Shown: positions 6,364 through 11,978 of the stretch, piece after piece
Layout: every line of letters starts with the position of its first letter
Numbering within the stretch: the first letter of the stretch is position 1
Notes under the pieces: model-generated
Databases searched by the model: none
What the model saw: only the letters and a program-made list of their open reading frames with translations
Told to the model about the DNA's origin: nothing
Position numbers and translations under genes: made by a program
Origin: G020354025 sp964621455
Lineage (GTDB): Bacteria > Fidelibacterota > Marinisomatia > SCGC-AAA003-L08 > TS1B11
DNA: 24,597 bases
Reading direction: 5' to 3'
Assembly: GCA_964621455.1 (NCBI GenBank)
Contig: CAZULW010000033.1
Span: forward strand, 1-24,597

Positions 6364-6414
6364 CTTTGCGGTTAAATCCTCTGCGATCTCAGCGGTCTCA
6401 GCGGTGAAAATTCT
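6364..6414. repeat. Nonamer array, CTCAGCGGT family
   Basis: Nine-base units CTTTGCGGT (6364-6372), CTCTGCGAT (6379-6387), CTCAGCGGT and CTCAGCGGT (6388-6405), then GAAAATTCT. A 6-base spacer follows the first unit. The array ends at the esterase stop codon. Confidence 0.7.
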
Positions 6415-7511
6415 CATCCCAGCGCCTTCGCCATCATCGCCAGGCTGACCTTGTAGCGGTAGTTGATGCCGAAGTGACCGTCAGAGAACTCTTCGTAGTG
6501 GTAGGGGATGTTCAGGGCCTTGAGGCGTTCGATAAAGATGCGCGCTCCCAGGTGCAGGGCGAACTCGTCCCGGTCGCCGGCATCCAGGTAGAGCAGCTTG
6601 AGGCTGCGCAGGGCCCGGGCATACGGCTCCTGCTTTACCATACGCACCGGATCGTGGGCCAGCCACCGTTCCCACACCTCGGCGATCAGCTCTCCTTCAG
6701 GCAGGGTGAAGGGCAGGCAGATATCGGAACCATCCGGCGAGTAGGCGGCGGCCATGGCTATGATGTTCAGGGTGGGGATAAGGGGACCCTTTTTAATGGC
6801 CCCGGCGAATTCCTTCAGGAAGCCCTTCACGCCGCCGTACTGGTTCAGGGCATCGACCGCCTTGGGGAAGTCCCGCAGGTAGCTGTACTCGAAGTACAGG
6901 TCGCCACTGTGGCAGGCGGCCGCGGCGAATAGGCCGGGGTGCTTCATAGCCAGCGTGAGGGCACCATAGCCGCCGCTGGACTTGCCCAGGATGCCGCGCC
7001 GTTCCCGTTCCGGGATGGTGCGCAGCTCACCGTCCACGAAGGGGATGATCTCGTCGGTGAGGTAGTCCTCGTACTGACCGGTGGCAGGGGAGTTGAGGTA
7101 CTGGCTGCCCCCCAGGCGGGTGAAGCAGTCGGGCATGACCAGGATCACCGGCGGGCAGCTCCCGCTTACGATTAGGTCGTCCATTTGCTCGGGGAGGCTC
7201 TCCTCCCAAACCGAGAAGCCGGCCATGTTCAGCCCGGTGCCGGTGAAGCCCGCCAGGGCATGGATGACCGGGTAGCGGGTATCGCATTCATCGTAGCCCG
7301 GCGGCATGTAGGCGGGGAAAGTGCGCGCGTGGGGGTCGCTCAGGGGGTTGCCCTTGAGCAGGGCGCTCTCCAGGGTCAGGTTAACGACTGAGCCGCTTAG
7401 GGAGCGGTTGTACATGGGCTTGACTGTGCAGGTTTCATGCCGGACTTCATCTTCGCCGAGCATGATGGCCGCGCGGGCACCGGAACGGTTGGCCTCCCGC
7501 AGCTGGGCCAC
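6414..7511 (-). CDS. Esterase-family alpha/beta hydrolase with hisS-derived N-terminus
   Basis: This is a putative serine esterase of the esterase-D/enterochelin-esterase type (PF00756-like). The GKSSGGYGA nucleophile elbow (Ser178), an acidic residue in LYLDAGDRDEF (Asp313 or Asp315) and His346 in DGHFG form the triad. The natural substrate is unknown and no signal peptide is visible. Residues 2-33 are not esterase: AQLREANRSGARAA and following match residues 370-401 of the HisRS encoded at 10026-11309. The open frame starts at GTG 7511, directly after an in-frame TGA (7518-7520). The ancestral esterase start was probably near ATG 7415 (MYNRSLSGSV), but neither start has a clear ribosome-binding site. 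The gene may therefore be poorly expressed, or made as a fusion with the DUF2442 gene just upstream supplying transcription. Confidence 0.8.
   Translation of the reverse strand: MAQLREANRSGARAAIMLGEDEVRHETCTVKPMYNRSLSGSVVNLTLESALLKGNPLSDPHARTFPAYMPPGYDECDTRYPVIHALAGFTGTGLNMAGFSVWEESLPEQMDDLIVSGSCPPVILVMPDCFTRLGGSQYLNSPATGQYEDYLTDEIIPFVDGELRTIPERERRGILGKSSGGYGALTLAMKHPGLFAAAACHSGDLYFEYSYLRDFPKAVDALNQYGGVKGFLKEFAGAIKKGPLIPTLNIIAMAAAYSPDGSDICLPFTLPEGELIAEVWERWLAHDPVRMVKQEPYARALRSLKLLYLDAGDRDEFALHLGARIFIERLKALNIPYHYEEFSDGHFGINYRYKVSLAMMAKALG
7416..7508 (-). pseudogene. Fragment of hisS 3' coding region
   Basis: This stretch encodes 31 residues aligning without gaps to the C-terminal anticodon-binding domain of the complete HisRS (residues 370-400). 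The boundary farthest from the esterase is abrupt. The 35 bases next to it match hisS at 33 positions, and across about 96 bases roughly four in five match by hand count. Past GGCC at 7505-7508 similarity stops. The divergence shows this is not a recent duplication. Confidence 0.85.
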
Positions 7512-7532
7512 CGCCGGTCATCCCGCTCGCGT

Positions 7533-7838
7533 CTATGCGGCCATAACCTCTGCATGGACCCAATCCTTTGCCATCCGCTTAATCTCATCAACGTATTTCG
7601 GCCAATCGTGCAGCGTCGCCGGATCAAAATCTGCCCCATTCGGCCATACCAGGGTGTGCACTTCGGGATCAATCTCAACTTGATTGAACAATCCCTCGTC
7701 CTGTAATGACCCAAACAACTCCCCCTCCAGCACAGGCCGAAAGTCTATCACCTGTTTTGCCCCGTCATCAAATTTCACTTGTAGCGTATATGGCCCTGCG
7801 ATCTCAAATCCCACGACGCGGTATACTGGGTGACTCAT
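7533..7838 (-). CDS. DUF2442 domain protein
   Basis: This 101-residue protein matches the DUF2442 pattern: an N-terminal beta-rich part (Y-T-L-Q-V-K-F-D-D-G), VIDFRPVLEGELFGSL, then the signature TLVWPNGADFDPATLHDWP. The family has no established function. Its genes are usually paired with DUF4160 genes and behave like toxin-antitoxin or other accessory modules. No DUF4160 partner is visible here: the 300 bases upstream hold only hairpins and a methyltransferase fragment. GAAAAGAAGGGAAAAACC precedes the ATG and gives an AAGG ribosome-binding site. Its stop lies 21 bases from the hisS fragment, so it is the edge gene of the accessory islet. Confidence 0.8.
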   Translation of the reverse strand: MSHPVYRVVGFEIAGPYTLQVKFDDGAKQVIDFRPVLEGELFGSLQDEGLFNQVEIDPEVHTLVWPNGADFDPATLHDWPKYVDEIKRMAKDWVHAEVMAA

Positions 7839-7879
7839 GGTTTTTCCCTTCTTTTCTACCTGAGCGGGGCGATCTTAAT

Positions 7880-7958
7880 GCGAAGTGGTAAACCGCCTCG
7901 CTAAATCGAAAAAACCCACGCCAACCCTGGGCGTACCCGCCACGGGGAGCCCGGCGGG
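7880..7958. repeat. Composite of three adjacent hairpins
   Basis: Three stem-loops follow each other: 7880-7901 (GCGAAGTGGT/ACCGCCTCGC, nine of ten positions pairing), 7918-7934 (ACGCC/GGCGT) and 7936-7958 (CCCGCC/GGCGGG). They fill the gap upstream of the DUF2442 gene. Confidence 0.6.
7909..7934 (-). terminator. Rho-independent terminator-like hairpin
   Basis: On the minus strand ACGCC pairs with GGCGT (7934-7918), followed by GGG and TTTTTT (7914-7909). It would stop transcripts coming from the toxin-antitoxin side before the DUF2442 gene. Confidence 0.5.
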
Positions 7959-7964
7959 GCTGTC

Positions 7965-8078
7965 AATCTCTGCTAGGCGGCAACTCTCCACCAGGCAGCA
8001 CCCCCTGGTATGGCGATGTTTCTTCAGTCGGAGGGCTCGGAGGTCTTTGACAGCGCGCAGGGAGAGAGGAATGGACAA
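7965..8078 (-). pseudogene. N-terminal fragment of a TrmH/SpoU-type RNA methyltransferase
   Basis: The frame reads SLRAVKDLRALRLKKHRHTR followed by GCCLVESCRLAEI. This resembles the N-terminal substrate-binding segment of TrmH/SpoU rRNA 2'-O-methyltransferases (consensus L-R-x-K-K-H-R ... G-x-F-L-V-E-G-x-R-L). The reading frame is bounded upstream by a TGA directly before a TTG and loses similarity after about 38 residues, where the hairpin cluster begins. The whole SAM-binding domain is missing. The assignment rests on about 30 residues and could be a coincidence. Confidence 0.4.
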
Positions 8079-8108
8079 TCAGGAATTGGTAGTCACGGAA
8101 TGAAGCGC

Positions 8109-8150
8109 AAAAGGCCAACAACCATATGGCCAAAATCAGGTTGTCAGGCC
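8109..8150 (-). terminator. Terminator of the toxin-antitoxin operon
   Basis: On the minus strand GGCC-TGA-CAACC pairs with GGTTG-TT-GGCC (8150-8139 with 8123-8113), followed by TTTT (8112-8109). The toxin stop codon (8136-8138) lies in the loop. Confidence 0.6.
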
Positions 8151-8477
8151 TGCGTCTTGCAACCCGAGCTGCACTCTCACCGCTCGCTCCACCTTTCGCA
8201 TGTCAGCGTTCGCCAATCTTCCCTCGCGATTAATGACGCGCTGCTTGCTGACGGTGGTGAGCTGGTCTGCCATCGCTTTGCTTTCTCTATCGCCCAGCAT
8301 TACCAGCGTCTCGCTGGGAAAAACGCGGCCAACTCTGGACGTCAAAGGAACAACCTGCACCCGGTTAAGATACTTGTTGGCGGCATCATTACTGATGATG
8401 ACCGCCGGGCGCTTCTTTATGATCTCACCACCAACAGACGGTTCAAAGTTCACCCACCATACTTCACCGCGCTTCAC
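8136..8477 (-). CDS. MazF/PemK-family toxin, probable endoribonuclease
   Basis: MazF-type toxins cut mRNA at short sequences and halt growth until neutralised by the partner antitoxin. The protein follows the family closely: KRGEVWWVNFEPSVGGE at the N-terminus (with the substrate-loop region), then KKRPAVIISND with the conserved Arg-Pro, a VVPLTS strand, and the K-A-M-A-D-Q-L-T-T-V-S-K-Q-R segment. The start chosen is GTG 8477 (113 residues), because GGAG lies about 10 bases upstream and the KRGE segment then sits at the N-terminus. A longer frame from 8528 would add residues overlapping the antitoxin. The first 14 bases overlap the antitoxin gene, the usual translational coupling. No inactivating change is visible. 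Confidence 0.9.
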   Translation of the reverse strand: MKRGEVWWVNFEPSVGGEIIKKRPAVIISNDAANKYLNRVQVVPLTSRVGRVFPSETLVMLGDRESKAMADQLTTVSKQRVINREGRLANADMRKVERAVRVQLGLQDAGLTT

Positions 8478-8694
8478 TACGGACGTCTCCAACAGTGGCC
8501 TCGGCCCATTCCAGCGCTTCCGCCTCACGTTCTTCGTCCTGGGCCATCTGCTTGTAAGCGGCCTCCAACTCTCGATTTAACACGTACGGGCGCACCAGGT
8601 CTTCGATAAAGCGGCTGATCCGGCGGCGACCTATGACCGCATGCAGCCCTTCGTAGACCCTCTCGTCAATGCTGATTGTCAACTTCTTTTGCAT
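8464..8694 (-). CDS. Ribbon-helix-helix antitoxin (MazE/CopG-like)
   Basis: This 76-residue protein is the cognate antitoxin and probable autorepressor of the MazF-type toxin encoded directly downstream. The N-terminus (KKLTISIDERVYEGL) is a ribbon-helix-helix DNA-binding strand and first helix, followed by RRRISRFIEDLVRPYVL as the second helix. The C-terminal half is acidic and helical (AQDEEREAEALEWAEA), as expected for the toxin-wrapping tail. TAAGG precedes the ATG. Upstream lies a strong sigma-70-type promoter overlapped by two tandem palindromes, which fits autoregulation by the antitoxin or the toxin-antitoxin complex. Confidence 0.88.
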   Translation of the reverse strand: MQKKLTISIDERVYEGLHAVIGRRRISRFIEDLVRPYVLNRELEAAYKQMAQDEEREAEALEWAEATVGDVRSEAR

Positions 8695-8713
8695 GCTACA
8701 CCTTACTTGCGGC

Positions 8714-8734
8714 TATACGTATACTATACGTATA
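8714..8734. promoter_or_regulatory. Tandem palindromic operator of the toxin-antitoxin operon
   Basis: Two identical perfect palindromes TATACGTATA (8714-8723 and 8725-8734) are spaced 11 bases centre to centre, one helical turn. The second overlaps the -10 hexamer. This is the expected arrangement for two RHH dimers repressing the operon. Binding itself is inferred. Confidence 0.75.
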
Positions 8735-8760
8735 ATAACACTAATCAGAGAAAAAGTCAA
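8732..8760 (-). promoter_or_regulatory. Sigma-70-type promoter of the toxin-antitoxin operon
   Basis: On the minus strand: TTGACT (8760-8755), a 17-base spacer, then TATTAT (8737-8732). This is close to the consensus TTGACA-17-TATAAT. The antitoxin ATG lies about 37 bases past the -10. Confidence 0.75.
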
Positions 8761-8801
8761 GTGATGATGAAAAATTCCGGCTGGGAAGGAGCAGGGGACT
8801 A

Positions 8802-8837
8802 ACACGGCTACAAGCTGAGCGGTGCGGTTAGCCGTGT
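8802..8837. repeat. Perfect 9-bp stem-loop after the DUF2283 gene
   Basis: ACACGGCTA (8802-8810) and TAGCCGTGT (8829-8837) form a perfect stem with an 18-base loop, downstream of the DUF2283 gene and before the toxin-antitoxin promoter. There is no T-run, so it is not a classical terminator. Confidence 0.6.
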
Positions 8838-8853
8838 CGGCTCGATCGGCTTG

Positions 8854-9051
8854 TCAGGCTGCCATCTGCTCAAAGGAAAAGTGCGGAATATCGGCACGCT
8901 CCTTGGCATGCTCGACCGTAATCGCACAGATATTTCCTTCACGGTCCAGATCGAGCAAAGTGTCCTCGTCCAGGTCCTTGGTCTCCGCGACCTCCGCGGA
9001 CTTGAATTCGATGTATAAAGTATCAGTATCCTGAAAGTATTTGATTTTCAT
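8854..9051 (-). CDS. DUF2283 family protein
   Basis: A 65-residue protein with the DUF2283 signature: YFQDTDTLYIEFKS at the N-terminus, then the acidic ETKDLDEDTLLDLDREGNI segment and AITVEHAKE at the end. The biochemical role of the family is not established; its genes commonly sit next to small DUF4258-like genes as toxin-antitoxin-style pairs. That is the arrangement here: the start overlaps the stop of the upstream gene by 4 bases (ATGA, 9048-9051), indicating translational coupling. By analogy with such pairs, the more acidic DUF2283 protein could be the neutralising partner. That is inference. Confidence 0.82.
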   Translation of the reverse strand: MKIKYFQDTDTLYIEFKSAEVAETKDLDEDTLLDLDREGNICAITVEHAKERADIPHFSFEQMAA

Positions 9052-9284
9052 TTTGTAAAACTCCGATCAAAGAAAGCGTTATGCACGGTTTCACCGTCTG
9101 GAAGTAGTATAACGCGGAGATACCTTCCTTCCAGCTCCTCAATAGGCGCCCAGCGACGGATACGGCCGTCTTGCTGGATAACCTCTTTTACCGGATGCTC
9201 AATAACCCGCCGTATCCACTCCAATTTAATCATCGCACGGTCTGGACGGCTACGCATTGCTTCGAAGTATATGGTGAATTTCAT
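9048..9284 (-). CDS. Small DUF4258-like protein, toxin-antitoxin-type partner of DUF2283
   Basis: A 78-residue basic protein recognisable from gene pairs with DUF2283. The pattern includes EWIRRVIEHP followed by a D-G-R-I-R-R-W segment, GRYLRVILLPDGETVHNAFF and a final D-R-S-F. The I-x-x-V-I-E-H-P and I-R-R-W elements suggest the RelE-like/DUF4258 fold, but assignment to a named family is not certain. It is the first gene of a two-gene unit and overlaps the DUF2283 gene by ATGA. GCTAAAGAAAAATGAAATTC lies around the start, so the ribosome-binding site is only weak (AAAG). No enzyme activity can be deduced. It could be the toxin of the pair. Confidence 0.65.
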   Translation of the reverse strand: MKFTIYFEAMRSRPDRAMIKLEWIRRVIEHPVKEVIQQDGRIRRWAPIEELEGRYLRVILLPDGETVHNAFFDRSFTK

Positions 9285-9321
9285 TTTTCTTTAGCGTTTT
9301 TAAAAATGGATATGTTTGGCG

Positions 9322-9345
9322 GTCTAACGGTTGAACTCACATGCC
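9322..9345 (-). other. Half attC-like sequence (candidate)
   Basis: On the minus strand GAGTTCAACC-GTTAGAC has the form of the downstream end of an integron attC site (L' followed by the GTTRRRY core box). It sits between two accessory genes in the cassette orientation. The matching upstream RYYYAAC box and complementary arm were not found, so a complete attC site is not supported. Confidence 0.25.
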
Positions 9346-9422
9346 GCTGTTCAGCAAAGCTGGATAGCTGTCGTCTGCAACGCGAAGTCATGTTTCGATT
9401 CGCTAAATTATCGGTCTCCTTT

Positions 9423-10019
9423 TTACACATGATATTTACCGGAAAGGATACGGTCAGGCGTTACCACATAGAATGTGTCTAGTTGTTCTGCAACCATAAC
9501 ATCGTATGCATCACATGATTGTTTCATGTTGTCAATGAATGGCTCAGCCTCTTCTTTTCTCTGAATAAAACACAGTGCCAACCAATTCCGAATTTTTTCC
9601 AATTGCGAAGACTTTTCCGATAGCTTAAGACAATCCTGTTCCAATATATTGAAACCTATTTTAGATCCCATCCATATGTATTTAAGCTCTATGCCTACTA
9701 AAATAGGCAAATTATAGATGTATGTGTCGTACCCTTTATTAGGAGAGAACGAGGCTCGATTTAATTCCGCTATCCCCTGCGGATCCAGACATACTATATC
9801 TATCTTTTCTAGGTACTCCGTGTAGATGAGATCAAGTTCATACTGACCTTCTGCGGTCCTTGGGACATTTACAGTTGCGTATATCCTCTTTCGTAAATCC
9901 GAAAATAGTGCGCACTTTAAATCGCTCTCATATAGGAAAGAATATGGATTAGTTTGGAAATCCTTTATAACAGCATTTATTCCTTCGAAGATGCGATCAA
10001 TTAACGATTTATTAGTCAT
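9423..10019 (-). CDS. Predicted PD-(D/E)XK nuclease-like protein, AT-rich orphan
   Basis: I do not recognise a named family for this 198-residue protein. It shows the spacing of a PD-(D/E)XK nuclease core: Glu31 in a helix (FLYESDLKCALF), Asp74 at a strand end (EKIDIVCLD) and the E-x-K doublet Glu111/Lys113 (LVGIELKYIW). Restriction enzymes and other DNA nucleases use this arrangement, so a DNA-cleaving or defence role is possible. No partner methylase is present. Base composition and codon use are far more AT-rich than hisS next door, which suggests horizontal acquisition. ATG 10019 lies only 6 bases after the hisS stop with no clear Shine-Dalgarno sequence, so translation may depend on hisS coupling. 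Confidence 0.6.
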   Translation of the reverse strand: MTNKSLIDRIFEGINAVIKDFQTNPYSFLYESDLKCALFSDLRKRIYATVNVPRTAEGQYELDLIYTEYLEKIDIVCLDPQGIAELNRASFSPNKGYDTYIYNLPILVGIELKYIWMGSKIGFNILEQDCLKLSEKSSQLEKIRNWLALCFIQRKEEAEPFIDNMKQSCDAYDVMVAEQLDTFYVVTPDRILSGKYHV

Positions 10020-10025
10020 TTAAAT

Positions 10026-11309
10026 TCATTCTTTTTTAACATGCAGAATCCCATCCAGTTTCTCCGCCAGCTTCTCGTTGGCCACCTCCTCCTGCTCCCC
10101 GGTGTCCATGCGCTTGACCATGCAGGTGCCCTTCTTGACCTCGTCCTCCCCCAGGATCAGCGCCGCCCGGGCACCGGAGCGGTTGGCTTCCCGCAGCTGG
10201 GCCTTGGCGCTGCGGCGCAGGGTTTCCAATATGACGGTATAGCCGGCCGCCCGCAGCTCCTGGGCACGCGCCAGGGCCGGTGCGCGGGCCTCCTCGGCCA
10301 GGACCACCAGGTAGACGTCCAGCTGCCGGGGCGTGACCTTCTCCTGCAGGCGCTCGCCGGCCACCAGCAGCAGCCGCTCCACCCCCGCCGCGAAACCCAC
10401 CGCGGGGATATCCGGGCCACCCAGCTGCTTCACCAGGTCGTCGTAGCGTCCCCCGCCGCAGAGGGCGTCCTGGGCCCCCAGCTTCCCGGAGGTGATCTCG
10501 AAGGTGGTGCGGGTATAATAGTCCAGCCCCCGCACCATTTTAGGGTCGTGCTCGAAGGGAATCCCCAGCGCTCTGAGGCTCGCCTGCACCTCCTCGTAGT
10601 GCTCCCGGTCCTCGCTGGAGATATGGTCGGAGATAAGCGGGGCGTGCTGGTCCAGGATGGCCTGGGTCTCGGGGTTCTTGCTGTCGAAGAGGCGCAGGGG
10701 GTTATTCTTCAGGCGCTGCCGGTCCAGCTGGTCCAGGTCGGCGGCGTAGGGCTGGAAGACCTCCCTGAGACGCGCCAGGTACTCACTGCGCATCTCCGGG
10801 CTGCCGATGCTGTTCAGGCGGAGGGTCAGGCCCTGGGGTTCAAACAGCGAGCAGAGGTCATAGGCCAGGGCGATGACCTCCACATCCTGTTCCGGGTGGG
10901 GCGAACCGATGGCCTCCACACCGAACTGGCTGAACTGGCGCAGGCGTCCCTTCTGGGGGCGCTCCTGGCGGTACAGGTCATCGAAGTAGTAAAGGCGGGT
11001 GATGGGGGCTTCCCGGTCGAGGTGGTTCTGGATGTAGGCCCTGACGACCGGCGCGGTGAGCTCCGGCTTGAGGGTCAGGCTCTTGCCACCCTTATCGGTG
11101 AAGGTATACATCTCCTTATTGACGATGTCGGTCTCCAGGCCGACGCCCCGGACGAAAAGGTCGGTGAGCTCAAAGGCCGGCGTGCGGATTTCCTGGTAGC
11201 CGTAGGTTGACATGACGGCGTGAACGATCCACTCCACGAAGCGCCAGAGGTGGGTCTCTTCGGGAAGGATATCACGAACCCCCCTGATGCGCTTTACCGG
11301 CTCGTCCAT
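10026..11309 (-). CDS. hisS: Histidyl-tRNA synthetase
   Basis: This class II aminoacyl-tRNA synthetase charges tRNA-His with histidine. The 427 residues are the normal length. Visible landmarks are the N-terminal RIRGVRDILPEE; motif 2 (LYYFDDLYRQERPQKGRLRQ, residues 107-126); the histidine-specific motifs RGLDYYTRTTFE (260-271) and LCGGGRYDDL (283-292); and motif 3 AVGFAAGVERLLL (303-315). The anticodon-binding domain starts near residue 328 and ends in ILHVKKE. ATG 11309 follows GGAAAGGAAG. It is the last gene in the rarA-lptD-EIIA-hisS row. Residues 370-401 are duplicated, in diverged form, at the 5' end of the esterase gene 2.5 kb downstream. All catalytic motifs are intact, so this is the working copy. 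Confidence 0.97.
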   Translation of the reverse strand: MDEPVKRIRGVRDILPEETHLWRFVEWIVHAVMSTYGYQEIRTPAFELTDLFVRGVGLETDIVNKEMYTFTDKGGKSLTLKPELTAPVVRAYIQNHLDREAPITRLYYFDDLYRQERPQKGRLRQFSQFGVEAIGSPHPEQDVEVIALAYDLCSLFEPQGLTLRLNSIGSPEMRSEYLARLREVFQPYAADLDQLDRQRLKNNPLRLFDSKNPETQAILDQHAPLISDHISSEDREHYEEVQASLRALGIPFEHDPKMVRGLDYYTRTTFEITSGKLGAQDALCGGGRYDDLVKQLGGPDIPAVGFAAGVERLLLVAGERLQEKVTPRQLDVYLVVLAEEARAPALARAQELRAAGYTVILETLRRSAKAQLREANRSGARAALILGEDEVKKGTCMVKRMDTGEQEEVANEKLAEKLDGILHVKKE

Positions 11310-11416
11310 GCTGGTCTTCCTTTCCAGCCTACTGGTGCCGTTCGAGCTGCGAGGTTGTGCTACTTAGTGCCGGTAGAAAGCGTAGAGCTGATAGGAGCAG
11401 GCTGGTACTAGCGGCT

Positions 11417-11896
11417 TCAGAGAAGGACATCATCATTCCGGGTTTCCCACTTATGCAGGGTTTCCAGCACCTCCTCCGGCGTGCGGGTTTCCATCAGGGC
11501 GCTGCGCAGCTCCCCTTCACTAAGCAGCTTGGTGATGCGACTGAGGAGCTTCAGGTGCTTATCCGGTTGACTGGCGGGACTGATGAGCAGGACGAAGATA
11601 TGGCACAGGGCAGCATCAACGGCTTTGAAGTCGACGCCCTCGGGGGAAATTCCCATGACCATCACCACATCCTCCAAACTATCACTGAGCCCGTGGGGCA
11701 GGGCCACCCCTTTACCAACGCCGGTACTCATCCGCCGCTCACGCTTGAGAATACTCTCCAGGCAATCTTCGCAGGACTCAATAACGTGGTGCAGAACCAG
11801 CGGCAACAGGAGTTCCCTGACAGCGGAATCCCGGTCGGTGGCCTGCATGGGCAGGATGACGAACTGCTCGGCAAGCAGGGAAGAAATACTACTCAT
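11417..11896 (-). CDS. PTS EIIA type-2 (PtsN-like) phosphocarrier
   Basis: This is a cytoplasmic EIIA domain of the fructose/nitrogen-PTS type. The phosphorylated histidine is His68 in GKGVALPHGLSD, preceded by the family's S-T-G-V-G-x-G turn. The later segment HIFVLLISPASQPDKHLKLL matches the conserved V-F-L-L-x-x-P-x-x-x-H-L-x-x-L region. No EIIB, EIIC or HPr gene is nearby, so a regulatory role like PtsN is likelier than sugar uptake. ATG 11896 is preferred (159 residues, MSSISSLLAEQ, like other family N-termini) over the TTG at 11920. A perfect palindrome GGGCAAA-T-TTTGCCC lies just upstream of this ATG, and no good ribosome-binding site is visible. It sits between lptD and hisS. Confidence 0.87.
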   Translation of the reverse strand: MSSISSLLAEQFVILPMQATDRDSAVRELLLPLVLHHVIESCEDCLESILKRERRMSTGVGKGVALPHGLSDSLEDVVMVMGISPEGVDFKAVDAALCHIFVLLISPASQPDKHLKLLSRITKLLSEGELRSALMETRTPEEVLETLHKWETRNDDVLL

Positions 11897-11978
11897 GGGA
11901 GCGGGCAAATTTTGCCCCAATATGTGTCGATTTCAAGGATTTTCGGCTCTCCGGGATAGAACCGCCGACAGACAGGGA

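Larger units (their letters stand above)
6094..6413. other. 320-base intergenic region made of short-period repeats
   Basis: No gene is supported. From high to low coordinates it holds a nonamer array ending at the esterase stop (6364-6414), two hexamer arrays (6265-6352), a GTAGTCC-type heptamer array (6197-6231), a short unremarkable stretch (6146-6196) and an ATGAAAA-type heptamer array (6111-6145) next to the HD ribosome-binding site. Confidence 0.7.

Noticed and set aside
8802..8837. The 9-bp stem-loop as an attC site (GGCTAAC/GTTAGTC boxes)
   Set aside because: The core boxes deviate from consensus and only about 23 bases lie between them, too few for an attC site. A plain hairpin explains it.
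7509..10025. The islet interpreted as a full integron cassette array
   Set aside because: Only one half attC-like sequence was found. The other gaps contain ordinary hairpins or terminators, and no integron integrase is in the window.
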